41,300 nucleotides of DNA from a virus. The DNA is taken from IMG/VR virus record IMGVR_UViG_3300004231_000006, positions 1 to 41,300 of that record, one strand, 5' to 3'. The notes below the pieces were generated by a model. It had not been told where the DNA came from and did no database searches. It was given only the letters and a program-made list of their open reading frames with translations. Positions 21,963 to 29,981 of this stretch are shown piece by piece. Both the position numbers and the translations under genes were made by a program. Position 1 is the first letter of the stretch, and the number at the start of each line of letters is the position of its first letter.

Positions 21963-23116
21963 GCAGGCTCCGGCTCCCTCACCAGCGCATGCCCCTGCTC
22001 CGCGGCCTGCCGCAGCGTCCTGAGCCGGTATTGCATCGGCACACCCTCGTCCCGCACGCTGCGCGCTGATTCGCCGCCCAGCACACGCGCGGCACGTTCG
22101 CGCGAGCCCATGACCTCGGCCGCCTTGTCCTCGCCCAGCCGGCGCAGATAGTCGGCGTCTCCGTTCGGCGCGCGCACCGCGTCTCGGGCATCGAGCGACG
22201 GCCGAATGCGCACCCGGCACCAGCAGAAGGGATGGAACGGCGGAACCGGTGCCTTCTCCTTCGGGTAGCAGCCCAGGCCCAGGCCCCACAGGTCCGCGGT
22301 GGCGTGCAAGTCACAAATATCGGTGCGCGGGTGCGCCGGGTTCATGCGCACCTGCACCACCGTCGTGGCCTCGTCGTCCATCATCTCGCGCGCGACCTGG
22401 GATTGATGCGCCCGGGCCAGCTCGGTCTGCGCGATGCGGTCAGCGAAGAAGCGGTTCTTCTCGCGCTGGGCGACCTCCAGCCGTCGCTGCAGTGCTTCCG
22501 CGCCGGCGCCATCCTGCCAGGCCGAGAACGCCTCCTCGTAGGCCGCGCGCAGGCCGGACGACTTGACCCGGGCCGCCTGCTGCTGGCCGCGCACCTGCAG
22601 TGCGGTCAATTCCCGGCGGGCCTGCATGTCCTCGGTGAGCGAGCGCAGGGCCTTGGGTAGCTCTGCCCTCGCCCTTCCCTCCAGCGGCCTCTGCACGCCA
22701 TCCTCGGGGCTGTATCCGTCATACAGCGCCAGGCTGAGATCACGGGCCTGCAGCACGCCCTTGGCGTGCTCGCGCACCAGGGCCAGCACCTCAGCCGCCG
22801 TGGTGACGTTGTGCAGGTACAGGTGGCGCGACAGGCTGATGTCGCCCACCGGCAGGGCCCGCACCTCGTCCACGCCGATCGAGCGCTGCAGCAGGTCGGA
22901 GAACGCCGCGGCGAGCGCGTCAGCGAACGCGCCCCCGAACTCAGCCTGCGCAGCCTTGATGACGGCTTGCGGGTCGGCGTCTGGGTTGTCCACCAGGGTG
23001 CGCCACATCTTCTCGAATGCGGCCAGGGCCAGCGCATCGATCGCAGCGCGGGCACCCGCTGCTGTGCGCGTAGCGCGGGCTTCCATGGACTGCAGGAGGC
23101 GTTCGAGGTTGGTCAC
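21959..23116 (-). CDS. MuF-like head morphogenesis protein
   Basis: 385 aa. The C-terminal half carries the phage Mu gpF-like motif with cysteines (AHPRTDICDLHA, LGLGCYP, VPPFHPFCWCRVRI), preceded by the helical stretch FFADRIAQTELARAHQSQ. MuF proteins are minor head proteins linked to portal and terminase genes and may enter the host with DNA. Its start is 2 bp from the end of the small gene at 23119. Convergent 4-bp overlap with the tail terminator. No toxin-like C-terminal fusion is visible. Confidence 0.88.
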   Translation of the reverse strand: MTNLERLLQSMEARATRTAAGARAAIDALALAAFEKMWRTLVDNPDADPQAVIKAAQAEFGGAFADALAAAFSDLLQRSIGVDEVRALPVGDISLSRHLYLHNVTTAAEVLALVREHAKGVLQARDLSLALYDGYSPEDGVQRPLEGRARAELPKALRSLTEDMQARRELTALQVRGQQQAARVKSSGLRAAYEEAFSAWQDGAGAEALQRRLEVAQREKNRFFADRIAQTELARAHQSQVAREMMDDEATTVVQVRMNPAHPRTDICDLHATADLWGLGLGCYPKEKAPVPPFHPFCWCRVRIRPSLDARDAVRAPNGDADYLRRLGEDKAAEVMGSRERAARVLGGESARSVRDEGVPMQYRLRTLRQAAEQGHALVREPEPA

Positions 23117-23118
23117 GG

Positions 23119-23487
23119 TCAGTCTTCCTCATCATCAAGCGCCAGGGCCAGCTGACGCAGCCCGGCAGGTATTGCGTGGGTAGGCGGCACGACGGCGCGC
23201 GCGTTCAGCGCCTGCTCGATCAGCCGGTAGGCCTTGGCCTTGCTGATGCCGAGCCGCACCATCAGCGCTTCCTTGATCTCAGGCCGAGGCATGCCGCCCT
23301 TCAGCAGGCTCAGCGCAAGCGCCAGTTCTTCCGGGTGCACCACATCGCGCACGCGGATTCGGTAGCGCTGGCCCACCAGATGCCGCAGCGCGCGGCGCAC
23401 CTCGTCGAACGCAGCCGGGCTCAGCCGCTGCTGCAGTTCGGCCAGCAGGCTGGGGGTCTCGCATCGGTTGATCTGGCGGTAGCGCAT
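23119..23487 (-). CDS. small helical protein between TerL and MuF
   Basis: 122 aa, starting at a 1-nt overlap with the TerL stop (TGATG). Mostly helical, with AELQQRLSPAAFDEVRRALR and a segment like a helix-turn-helix (IKEALMVRLGISKAKAYRLIEQAL); acidic tail ALDDEED. It could be a packaging accessory or a DNA-binding regulator of late genes. I do not recognise a named family. Confidence 0.65.
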   Translation of the reverse strand: MRYRQINRCETPSLLAELQQRLSPAAFDEVRRALRHLVGQRYRIRVRDVVHPEELALALSLLKGGMPRPEIKEALMVRLGISKAKAYRLIEQALNARAVVPPTHAIPAGLRQLALALDDEED

Positions 23488-24902
23488 CAGAGGCCCGGCA
23501 CCATGGCGGTTGTGGTGAGGCCGGCGCCGGTCGTCAGCGTGTCGTAGGCCCGCGAGAGGCTGTCCACCTGATCGTCAAAGGCGCCGTTCGGGAAGGTCCG
23601 CATCTCGTCCAGCAGAGGCTGGTTCCAGGGCCCGCGCAGCATCACCACGTTCCCGACGTTGACCTGGCTGGCGAATGTCTCGGCACGCGTCACCTTGTCG
23701 CCGCTTTCCGGGCTGCTGTGCACAGGGTAGCCGGCCAGCATGGTCGTCATGGCGCGCACCTGGCCCTTGCCGGCCTGGCCTGGGTCCTGGGGTAGGCTCT
23801 GGCGGCACAGCCGGCCGTCGCGGCTCGCCGTGTTTCTGATGAGCTGATCGCGCTTGTCGGCCACGAAGCGCTCGCGCACTTGGTCGCCGATCACCAGCCG
23901 CCCATCCGGCAGCTTGCCCAGCTTGCCGCCGGCCGTGAAGTCGCCCTTCAGGCTGTCGGCGAAGTCCCAACCGCGCGCCCACTGGATGGGACCGGCAGGC
24001 AGCGCGTCGACGATCTCGATCATGTCTGGCTTGAAGATCAAGCCGTCAGGTGGGGCCGGCCTCTGCCGGTACTGGCCGGCGAAGGTGTACGGCATGGCGC
24101 GCTCCATGCGCTCCAGTTCCTCGGCGCTGTGCTTCTCGGGCCAGAGCGGCACCCGGCCGCCGTCGGCGCCAGGCTGCCACACGTCAAGGCAAAGGTGCTC
24201 CCACTGCTCGCCGTTGCCACCTTCCAGCAGCCAGCCGGCCAGGTCCTTCTCGTGCAGGCGCTGCATGATCAGGATGATGGGCGTTCGCTCGGGGTCGTTC
24301 TTGCGGCTCTCCAGCGTGTTCTGGAACCAGTCAATCACGCCCTGTCGCACGACATCCGATCGCGCCTCGTCGGCCTTGTGCGGGTCGTCGATGATGATGG
24401 CGCCGCCGAACCCATCGCGCATCTTGCCGGCGCCAAAGCCGGTGATCGTGCCGGCCGCGCCGGTCGCGTACATCACGCCGCCCTTGGTGGTGGTCCAGTG
24501 CGCCCGACCCTCAGAATCCAGCTGCACGCCTGGGAAGATCTCGCGGTAGGCCTCGTGCTGCACCAGCTCCCGGATCTGCGCGCTGTTGTTCGCCGCCAGC
24601 GTGGCGCTGTAGCTGGTGTGGATGAACTCGGCATCCGGTGCGTGGCCCATGCACCAGGCGATGAAGTCCACCACGGCCTGCTGGGTCTTGGAGTAGCGAG
24701 GCGGCTCGTTGATGATCAACCGCGTGCACTCGCCGCGGTAGACGCGCATCAGCGCGTCGGCCACCTGCCGGTGGTGCATGGCCCGGCGCCAGTGGAAGCC
24801 CCGGCGCTGCAGGAACATCCACCGGCTGAAGAAATACTGGTCCTGGCGCGCCATCTCGGCAGCCACCATGAGCTCGCGCTGATCGTGCTCGCCGTGCATC
24901 AA
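23487..24902 (-). CDS. terL: terminase large subunit
   Basis: 471 aa DNA-packaging motor and nuclease. The ATPase part shows a Walker-A-like NEPPRYSKTQ at 65-74 (an R/K-S/T form usual in this branch), Walker B IIIDDP at about 170-174 and the coupling region around IILIMQRLHEKD. The nuclease part begins at Asp313 (GWDFADSLKGDFTAG) and ends with AFDDQVDSLSRAYDTL, whose acidic residues bind metal. Overlaps TerS by 4 bp. The start may be Met1 or Met2. It transcribes away from the portal, which is on the other strand 9 kb away. Confidence 0.95.
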   Translation of the reverse strand: MMHGEHDQRELMVAAEMARQDQYFFSRWMFLQRRGFHWRRAMHHRQVADALMRVYRGECTRLIINEPPRYSKTQQAVVDFIAWCMGHAPDAEFIHTSYSATLAANNSAQIRELVQHEAYREIFPGVQLDSEGRAHWTTTKGGVMYATGAAGTITGFGAGKMRDGFGGAIIIDDPHKADEARSDVVRQGVIDWFQNTLESRKNDPERTPIILIMQRLHEKDLAGWLLEGGNGEQWEHLCLDVWQPGADGGRVPLWPEKHSAEELERMERAMPYTFAGQYRQRPAPPDGLIFKPDMIEIVDALPAGPIQWARGWDFADSLKGDFTAGGKLGKLPDGRLVIGDQVRERFVADKRDQLIRNTASRDGRLCRQSLPQDPGQAGKGQVRAMTTMLAGYPVHSSPESGDKVTRAETFASQVNVGNVVMLRGPWNQPLLDEMRTFPNGAFDDQVDSLSRAYDTLTTGAGLTTTAMVPGL

Positions 24903-25240
24903 ACCTCACGGGCCATGGCGGCGGCAATGGCCTGGAACTCGTCGAGCGTGCACGCGACAGAGGCCACCGGAATCGGCCCGCCGCCAACCCCGGACAACTG
25001 CAGCGGCAGCACCTTGCCGAGCAGCATTGAAAACGACTTCTTGTCGGCCCTGGCTACTGCCTTCAGGTAGCCGACCAGTCCCGCCTTGCCCTTCCCATCC
25101 TCGCCGATGGCCTCGGCCGCCTCGATGATAGCTTCCTTGAGCATCTTGGTCGTCTTGTTCAGGGTGCCGGGCTTCTTGCCCTTGCCGGCGTTCGGCGGCA
25201 TCCGCTTTGCTGCATTGGCCTGCACTTTGCTGTCCGTCAT
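24899..25240 (-). CDS. terS: terminase small subunit-like protein
   Basis: 113 aa from ATG 25240, with AGGAGGGGGGT upstream; the longer frame to 25456 is the shadow of the next gene. The N-terminus is a Lys/Asn-rich tail (MPPNAGKGKKPGTLNKTTKM) of the type seen in DUF5681/DNA-packaging proteins, then helices (LKEAIIEAAEAIGEDG) and an AAAMAREV end. Position directly upstream of TerL with ATGA overlap supports a packaging-recognition role. DNA specificity cannot be judged. Confidence 0.75.
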   Translation of the reverse strand: MTDSKVQANAAKRMPPNAGKGKKPGTLNKTTKMLKEAIIEAAEAIGEDGKGKAGLVGYLKAVARADKKSFSMLLGKVLPLQLSGVGGGPIPVASVACTLDEFQAIAAAMAREV

Positions 25241-25437
25241 ACCCCCTCCTCTCTCCGTTCCTTCTTCACCGGCAGCGCCGGCCTGAGCGTGCCCAGGTGC
25301 CAGCCGTGGCACTTGCAGCAGTGGTAGGGCTGCACGTTCTCGCGCCCGCTGTCGTTCACCCGTCGCGCCAGCTTCTTGGCGACCGAGCGGCTGCTGTAGA
25401 CGCGCTTTCCGCAGAGGCCGATGACGGGCTGGTTCAC
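25237..25437 (-). CDS. small zinc-ribbon-like phage protein
   Basis: 66 aa with a GTG start at 25437 and AAGG about 7 nt upstream. The pattern CGKRVYSSRSVAKKLARRV and PYHCCKCHGWHLG suggests a zinc site with Cys and His. Highly basic, so nucleic-acid binding is likely. Overlaps TerS start (ATGA) and the preceding small gene (GTGA), so it is translated in a chain. Similar short proteins are common before terminase genes. Confidence 0.7.
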   Translation of the reverse strand: MNQPVIGLCGKRVYSSRSVAKKLARRVNDSGRENVQPYHCCKCHGWHLGTLRPALPVKKERREEGV

Positions 25438-25586
25438 GCTTCCACCTTGCAAACACGCCAGACGATGCCGGCCAGGTTGAACTGCTCGCCGACGCGCACG
25501 ACGAATGGCGCCATCTGCGGGCCGGCGTAGGTCAGCACGAGGCTTGCCCAGTTGCCGCGGCCGACGGGCTTGCATGTGACGCTCAA
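25434..25586 (-). CDS. 50-aa protein with TTG start
   Basis: Short gene starting at TTG 25586, with a strong GGAGG about 8 nt upstream, overlapping the previous stop as TTGA and the next start as GTGA. Translation begins MSVTCKPVGRGNWASLVLTY and ends GIVWRVCKVEA, with a beta-rich look and two cysteines. The perfect stop-start chaining makes it believable. Function unknown. Confidence 0.65.
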   Translation of the reverse strand: MSVTCKPVGRGNWASLVLTYAGPQMAPFVVRVGEQFNLAGIVWRVCKVEA

Positions 25587-25816
25587 GGCTTCACCTCCCG
25601 CCGCATCACATCCGCCCGGGCTGCGTCCAGAACCTGCTGGTGCGTCATCCCGAACTGCTGCAGCTCAGCGCGATAGCGGCGGGTCTGCTGGCCCTGCTTG
25701 AGCGATTCGAAGTAGTTGATGCCGCGGCTGATGGCGCGGGCGCAGCAGCCTGGGCAGCCGTTGCGGAAACCGTGGTGCTGAAGGACAGCGGCGGTGGTGC
25801 AGTCGGGGCAGGTCAT
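25583..25816 (-). CDS. zinc-ribbon small protein
   Basis: 77 aa. An N-terminal Cys cluster (CPDCTTAAVLQHHGFRNGC followed by PGCCARA) looks like a zinc-binding site; the rest is helical and basic (ESLKQGQQTRRYRAELQQFG). Overlaps the RusA-like gene stop by ATGA. Such small zinc proteins are common in the nin-like region of lambda-like phages. Function unknown. Confidence 0.7.
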   Translation of the reverse strand: MTCPDCTTAAVLQHHGFRNGCPGCCARAISRGINYFESLKQGQQTRRYRAELQQFGMTHQQVLDAARADVMRREVKP

Positions 25817-26271
25817 GCTTCAACCACCATCAACTCGCCCTGCTGCAGAACGCGCAACGTCTGCGGCCAGACCTTCACCGTCACGCATGGGACAGCGCTG
25901 TAGCGCTTCTTCAGCATCAGGAACACGACCTGCACGTCGTCGCGCCACAGCACGCCATTGCAGCCGTCCAAGATGGCCTTTGCTACGTTGTCCGCGTCGG
26001 GCTTCGTTGTCGGGAAGATTGCGCAGCCGATGGCTTCCGCCTGCTTCTTGCGCGACCAGCTGGCCGGGATTTGGCACAGCAGCTGAAGCTCTACGCACAC
26101 CGGCCCTTCCAGCAGCGGCCGGCCATTCATGGCGTGCTGAGCGGCGTGCGCCACCAGGCCCTCATAGGCCACGGTCTTTGCCGGTGTCGCCATGCGCGAG
26201 AACCCGCCGATCTTGACGATCTTGGCGCGGCCCTTTCCCTGCGGCTGGCCTGGGACGGTGAAGCTGATCAT
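25813..26271 (-). CDS. rusA: RusA-family Holliday junction resolvase
   Basis: 152 aa from ATG 26271 (ISFTVPGQPQGKGRAKI). The RusA signature is clear: KPDADNVAKAILDGCNGVLWRDD at about 90-112, with Asp92, Asp94 and Asp111/112 as the likely metal-binding residues. RusA cuts four-way junctions made during phage replication and recombination. It is in the early minus operon downstream of the helicase, the usual position in lambda-like phages. Overlaps its neighbours on both sides by ATGA. The longer frame to 26385 lies inside the upstream gene. Confidence 0.92.
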   Translation of the reverse strand: MISFTVPGQPQGKGRAKIVKIGGFSRMATPAKTVAYEGLVAHAAQHAMNGRPLLEGPVCVELQLLCQIPASWSRKKQAEAIGCAIFPTTKPDADNVAKAILDGCNGVLWRDDVQVVFLMLKKRYSAVPCVTVKVWPQTLRVLQQGELMVVEA

Positions 26272-26471
26272 TCCGCCCTCGCTTTCAACAGCGCCTCGTT
26301 GCACTTGGCGCACACGTACACCCGCATGCCCACCTTGCGCACGAAGCGCAGGCGCCGGCCCATCAGCGGCTTCGCGCCGTTGCACTCGCCGCAGAGGAAC
26401 AGGCTCATGTGGCCCTGCCCGCGCGGCTGCATCTGGGGGTTCTCGGCGCGCATGTCGTTGTCGCTGCTCAT
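26268..26471 (-). CDS. small zinc-finger protein
   Basis: 67 aa. Two Cys pairs (LCGEC and VCAKC, about 30 residues apart) make a four-cysteine zinc ribbon; a basic stretch GRRLRFVRKVGMRVYV lies between. Overlaps RusA start and the previous stop by ATGA. Likely nucleic-acid-binding early protein; specific role unknown. Confidence 0.7.
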   Translation of the reverse strand: MSSDNDMRAENPQMQPRGQGHMSLFLCGECNGAKPLMGRRLRFVRKVGMRVYVCAKCNEALLKARAE

Positions 26472-26953
26472 GCGGATGCTTCCACTACACGCACCGAACC
26501 ATGGGAGCCCTTTGCGAGCGCCTGGCGCACCTTGCGCTTCACGCGTTCCTCGGCCTCGAAATACTCGCGGCAGGTGACGACGCTCAACACATCAGCCCAG
26601 GTGGCTGCCAGATCGCGCAGCAACTGCAACTCAACCGGCCGCAGCACGTTGGATCCCGTAGACCGCTGGCGGTCCATGGCGGCGACGATGGAGGCCTGGT
26701 GCTCGTCCACGAACTCGCGGGCATCACGCACCAGGCCGGCATGCGCGAAGGCCTCGATCATGTTCAGCGCATCGAACACATCGCGCCACTCGGGCACGCC
26801 GCCCTTGCTGCTGCCAAGCAGTTCGACCGAAGAGCGGACGCGGGCAGCGCGTGTCAGCTGGTCGTGCGCGCAGAGCTTGTGCGCTCCCTGGATGGCGGTC
26901 ATGTAGGCCAGCGGATTGGCTGCATGCTTCGGCCGGTATTTCTTGCGGGTCAT
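26468..26953 (-). CDS. conserved early protein of Burkholderiales phages
   Basis: 161 aa. N-terminus KKYRPKHAANPLAYMTAIQG, mostly helical with DLAATWADVLSVVTCREYFE and a basic C-terminus (EERVKRKVRQALAKGS). I know this type from similar phages only as hypothetical, near the helicase and RusA. Its place in a nin-like region makes a Q-like antitermination or late-regulator role possible, but nothing in the sequence proves it. Overlaps both neighbours by ATGA. Confidence 0.7.
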   Translation of the reverse strand: MTRKKYRPKHAANPLAYMTAIQGAHKLCAHDQLTRAARVRSSVELLGSSKGGVPEWRDVFDALNMIEAFAHAGLVRDAREFVDEHQASIVAAMDRQRSTGSNVLRPVELQLLRDLAATWADVLSVVTCREYFEAEERVKRKVRQALAKGSHGSVRVVEASA

Positions 26954-27903
26954 GCCTGCAGCTCCAAATGCGCGCGCGCGTCAAGCGGCCAGGGTTCGAC
27001 GGGCGTATTGCGCTCGTCGGTGAATCGCATCGAGGCGTCGTGCTGCCAGAACTTCAGCCGGCCTTCGAACGAGCCATTGCGCTGCTTTTCGACCGTGATC
27101 AGCGCCGATGGCTTGGCCAGCATGTCCTCGTCGTGCGGGTTGCGGTCGAGCGCTGCGGCGCGGGCCCGGTCGAACCACACGATCACGACGTTGTGCGCCT
27201 GGTCGCTGATGGCTGCGCTGCCGCGGATGTCGTACTTGGTGGGCGGCTTGGTCTCGTCACCGCTGGCCGGCTTGCGGCAGTGGGCGATCAGGTGCACATG
27301 CAGGCCAGTCTCCTGGGCGATGCGTACCAGGTCGGTCATGAACTGCTTCTGCTCGTCCATCGACTCTTCGGACTCGCAGACCATCATCATCGAGTCCACG
27401 AACACATGCTGGCCCTGTAGTTCCGCGGCGAAGTAGTTGCAGACCCCCAGCAGCTTGGCCGGCGTGATGCGGCCCATGTGGTCGAAGATCCAGAGCTTGC
27501 CGTCGGTCCAGCGGCTGAAGGCATCGATGGTGCTGCGTGCGAACTGGTTGCCGCCCAGGGTCTGGCGCATCATCCGGCCCAACGTCTGCTTGGGCAGCAT
27601 CTCGAAGCTGGCGGCCAGCACGCGCTGACCCTGCTTGCACAACTCGGCCTTGACCTGGCCGGCGAAGGTGGACTTTCGATGGCCGTTGTACCCGGCCCAG
27701 ATCGTCACCTCACCCGGGCGGAACTCCAGCCGACGGCCCAGCTTGCTGCTGAACATCGACGGGCTGGGCTTGCGCTTGCGGGTCTGGTCGAAGTCCTCGG
27801 CCAGGTCTTCCGCGAAGTCGCTGGCCTTGCGCACAGAGGCCTTGAACTCGGTGTCGCGCATGTACGCCGAAAAATCGATGTCGTCTCTCAGAAGCTCTGC
27901 CAT
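26950..27903 (-). CDS. DnaB/Twinkle-like replicative helicase
   Basis: 317 aa from ATG 27903. A RecA-like ATPase: Walker-A region GEVTIWAGYNGHRKSTFAGQ (about 65-84), Walker B QHVFVDSMMMV, the sensor LIAHCRKP and the DIRGSAAISDQAHNVVIVW motif of DnaB-type helicases. The primase or N-terminal part is absent, as in many phage helicases. Odd point: the Gly before the Walker Lys is Arg (HRKS, codon CGA instead of GGA). It follows a DnaT-like initiator, mirroring lambda O/P and P22 18/12. Upstream frame to 28071 is a shadow. Confidence 0.88.
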   Translation of the reverse strand: MAELLRDDIDFSAYMRDTEFKASVRKASDFAEDLAEDFDQTRKRKPSPSMFSSKLGRRLEFRPGEVTIWAGYNGHRKSTFAGQVKAELCKQGQRVLAASFEMLPKQTLGRMMRQTLGGNQFARSTIDAFSRWTDGKLWIFDHMGRITPAKLLGVCNYFAAELQGQHVFVDSMMMVCESEESMDEQKQFMTDLVRIAQETGLHVHLIAHCRKPASGDETKPPTKYDIRGSAAISDQAHNVVIVWFDRARAAALDRNPHDEDMLAKPSALITVEKQRNGSFEGRLKFWQHDASMRFTDERNTPVEPWPLDARAHLELQA

Positions 27904-28259
27904 TGCTGCATGTCCTCGGTGATGTAGGCCGCGGCTTCCACGGCGCAGGTTTCGGGGTTGTGGGTGACGACGAACACCCGCTTTGCGCCAGCTTCCATGG
28001 CGAGCTGCGCCACGGCTTCGGTGCGGTCCTGGTCGTACCCGACCACCTGCACCACGAGGCCGACAAGGCACCGGAAGTCCGCAGCGAGCGCGCTCAAGCG
28101 GTCACGCTCGGGCACCTCCAGCTGCGCGATCACGGCCCACGGATTCGAGGTCGGCCAGTCAGCCCAGGCCTTCGCCGGATCGGTCCCGACGGTGACGATG
28201 GCACCGGCCGGGCACTTGCCGCGCAGCCGCATGGCGATCAGGGGTTGATGGCCGCGCAT
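27888..28259 (-). CDS. conserved hypothetical early protein between initiator and helicase
   Basis: 123 aa from ATG 28259, overlapping the initiator stop by 1 nt (TGATG) and the helicase start by 16 bp. It begins RGHQPLIAMRLRGKCPAGAI and has alternating strands and helices (AIVTVGTDP, GLVVQVVGYDQDRT, KRVFVVTHNP), a small alpha/beta fold. Tight fit in the replication operon suggests a replication-linked role. Family not recognised. Confidence 0.65.
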   Translation of the reverse strand: MRGHQPLIAMRLRGKCPAGAIVTVGTDPAKAWADWPTSNPWAVIAQLEVPERDRLSALAADFRCLVGLVVQVVGYDQDRTEAVAQLAMEAGAKRVFVVTHNPETCAVEAAAYITEDMQQWQSF

Positions 28260-28963
28260 CACTGGCCCTCCCCGAAGATGTCGCCGCTGTGGCCGTTGGT
28301 GCGGCCGTGCTGCTGGGCCTTCTCTGCCCTGACCCAGTTGCGGTAGGTCGCGTCCCAGTCGAGCTTCGTGCCGTCCTTCCCGGCCTTGGCGGTCCAGTAG
28401 TCGCGGAAGCGATCCAGGGTCTTGAGGGGGTCCAGGTCGGGCCTCTCCTGCCGTGCCCAAAGGGCGAGATCCGCCGAAGGCTCCCAGCCGGCAGGCAGCC
28501 GCGAAGCGCGGCGCGGTCTCTCCTGTATTTCTTCTTCTCTTCTCTTCTCTTCTCTGGTCACGCTTTTGTCCGCATCCGATGCGGACAGCTGTCCGGATTT
28601 CTTCGTACTTTTTTCCGCGTCGCGCTCCAACCTTTTGCGCTCGGTTTCTTGCGCTCGTCGCTTTGCTGACTGGCCGTTGTGCTCTTCGAATCTGGGGGCT
28701 GTGAGGCCTTGGCCATCCACGTAATCAAGCCATCCGACAGCATTCATGGCTTGGGCGAAGCCCTTCCAGCCCAGCTCGATGTCGATGGCCTTGAAGGTAT
28801 AGCCATCGAGGATTCCGTCCTCTGAGTGCGCGTCGAAGATGGACCAGACGGCATGCAGGCCGCCGACCACACGCAACTTGTCCGCATTCAATGCGCCTGC
28901 CATTCGGACCACCTTGGGGTGGGTGCGCAGGTCGCAGCGCATCTTGATCCAGTCGGTGCTCAT
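28259..28963 (-). CDS. replication initiator with DnaT-like C-terminus
   Basis: 234 aa from ATG 28963. N-terminal winged-helix-like region (WIKMRCDLRTHPKVVRMAGA, GGLHAVWSIFDAHSEDGILD), a charged linker (SAKRRAQETERKRLERDAEK) and a C-terminal DnaT-like domain (WEPSADLALWARQERPDL, FRDYWTAKAGKDG, DWDATYRNWVR) that binds single strands. Such proteins bind the phage origin and load the helicase encoded downstream. The A/G-rich linker part near 28535-28570 is a run of short GAGAAGA repeats on the minus strand and could mark the origin, as iterons in lambda O do, though that is a guess. Confidence 0.85.
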   Translation of the reverse strand: MSTDWIKMRCDLRTHPKVVRMAGALNADKLRVVGGLHAVWSIFDAHSEDGILDGYTFKAIDIELGWKGFAQAMNAVGWLDYVDGQGLTAPRFEEHNGQSAKRRAQETERKRLERDAEKSTKKSGQLSASDADKSVTREEKRREEEIQERPRRASRLPAGWEPSADLALWARQERPDLDPLKTLDRFRDYWTAKAGKDGTKLDWDATYRNWVRAEKAQQHGRTNGHSGDIFGEGQ

Positions 28964-29091
28964 CAGATTCCCAGCCCTTCCGCGATCTTCTGCAGCGCCC
29001 GCTCGATCTGCTCGGGCGTAGCGTTTTGGTTTTGGGCGAGCCAGGCGGCCTTGCGGGCCTCGTACTGGCGCCAGGCGTCGGAGTGGGTCAA
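28963..29091 (-). CDS. 42-aa helical protein, TTG start
   Basis: Short gene with a TTG start at 29091 that overlaps the CII-like gene stop (TTGA) and ends at a TGATG overlap with the initiator. Translation MTHSDAWRQYEARKAAWLAQ then NQNATPEQIERALQKIAEGL is a clean helical miniprotein. The double stop-start overlap supports it. Function unknown. Confidence 0.6.
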   Translation of the reverse strand: MTHSDAWRQYEARKAAWLAQNQNATPEQIERALQKIAEGLGI

Positions 29092-29477
29092 GCTGCAGCC
29101 CCCAGCGCCTCGATCTGGCGCGCCAGGTCTGCGGCCATGGCCTTGAGGGCGCGCACCTGTTCGTGGTTCTTCGGCCGCGCATCGGGGGCCAGGAACTTCT
29201 CGATCAGGTACATGATGGGCTGCGTGTCGCCGGTCTTCTCGATGTAGCGCTCCAGGGCCTCCACGCTGAACTTTCGCGTCGGATCGGCGCTGAGCTTGAC
29301 GCTCAGATTGCCCGGGGCCTCGTCCAGATCGATCGCAACATTGCCCAGGCCGCGCTGGTAGATTCCCGAGGCGATGCAATCGCGCAGGCAGGTGAAGCGG
29401 TCGAGCATGCCGGGCGTGAAGTCCAGGGTGAGCTGGTCGGAGCGCGAGGCAACGGCAGTGAGAACTGGTGATCGCAT
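29088..29477 (-). CDS. CII-like (CP76-type) phage regulator
   Basis: 129 aa. The order LRDCIASGIYQRGLGNVAIDLDEA, then NLSVKLSADPTRKFSVEALE, then RYIEKTGDTQPIMYLIEKFL is like the phage CII/CP76 regulator family, which acts at the lysis-lysogeny choice. It is the first gene after a terminator on the minus strand and lies after the Cro-like gene in that direction, the same order as cro-tR1-cII in lambda. The start could be 29477 or a later Met. Family call moderate, role inferred from position. Confidence 0.7.
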   Translation of the reverse strand: MRSPVLTAVASRSDQLTLDFTPGMLDRFTCLRDCIASGIYQRGLGNVAIDLDEAPGNLSVKLSADPTRKFSVEALERYIEKTGDTQPIMYLIEKFLAPDARPKNHEQVRALKAMAADLARQIEALGAAA

Positions 29478-29553
29478 TTGCTATCACTCCTGATCGGCAG
29501 TTATCAGTGGAGGGCGTGCAAAGTGGCCTCATGGACGCCACGCACCAACCCCA
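29478..29553. promoter_or_regulatory. possible regulatory region with CTGAT-N8-ATCAG palindrome
   Basis: Just before the CII-like gene and before the plus-strand genes at 29649 lies a short inverted repeat (CTGAT, 8 nt, ATCAG). TTGCTA and TATCAG with an 18-nt spacer could be a weak plus-strand promoter. A PRE-like promoter reading antisense through cro toward cI would be expected about here. Weak evidence. Confidence 0.3.
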
Positions 29554-29587
29554 GAAAAGAAAAGCCTCGGCCCTTGCGAGCCGAGGC
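29554..29587 (-). terminator. Rho-independent terminator between Cro-like and CII-like genes
   Basis: A perfect 8-bp stem (GCCTCGGC at 29564-29571, GCCGAGGC at 29580-29587) with an 8-nt loop, followed on the minus strand by TTTTCTTTT. It terminates minus-strand transcripts coming from the cro side, before the CII-like and replication genes. The place matches lambda tR1, which implies antitermination or readthrough for the early operon. Confidence 0.85.
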
Positions 29588-29648
29588 AAGCTGCAGCGTG
29601 CCCACCGTTGCCGGCGACCTTTGGCAGTGCAGGGAGACAATCGAACCC

Positions 29649-29915
29649 ATGGACAAGAAGCCCACCGACCCGGCCCTGACCAAGCTGCTAGCCTCTGCGC
29701 AGGACGCCGAGGCTCTGTCGCGGCTGGAGCTGTACGAGCTGCTGCGTGCCAGCTTCCGCGTGACGGTGGCAGGGCTCGATGTGACCGACATCACCGGCCC
29801 TCCCCTGCTGGAGCCCGAACTGCAGCGGGCGCGCGAGTTGCGCGAGAGGCTGCGCGCCGAGGAGCAGCCCAGGGTGCCGTCGAAACGGGCGCTGAGGCGC
29901 AAGCGCAGGCGCTGA
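29649..29915 (+). CDS. small basic protein in immunity region
   Basis: 88 aa from ATG 29649 (MDKKPTDPALTKLLASAQDA). Helical, with LYELLRASFRVTVAGLDVTD in the middle and a very basic end (SKRALRRKRRR) that could bind nucleic acid. It lies on the strand opposite to cro and cII and between them. The start is chosen for a natural protein-like N-terminus; the ribosome site AGGGAGA is rather far (about 15 nt). Real gene plausible, function unknown. Confidence 0.55.
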   Translation: MDKKPTDPALTKLLASAQDAEALSRLELYELLRASFRVTVAGLDVTDITGPPLLEPELQRARELRERLRAEEQPRVPSKRALRRKRRR

Positions 29916-29981
29916 AGGGGTGCGCGCCCCTCCCTGGTTATGCTGGGGGTTCCTACACCAACCAGCCCAAGGGGGGCGCGC

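Noticed and set aside
29917-29937. Terminator at AGGGG-TGCGCG-CCCCT
   Set aside because: Short stem and no T tract on either strand.
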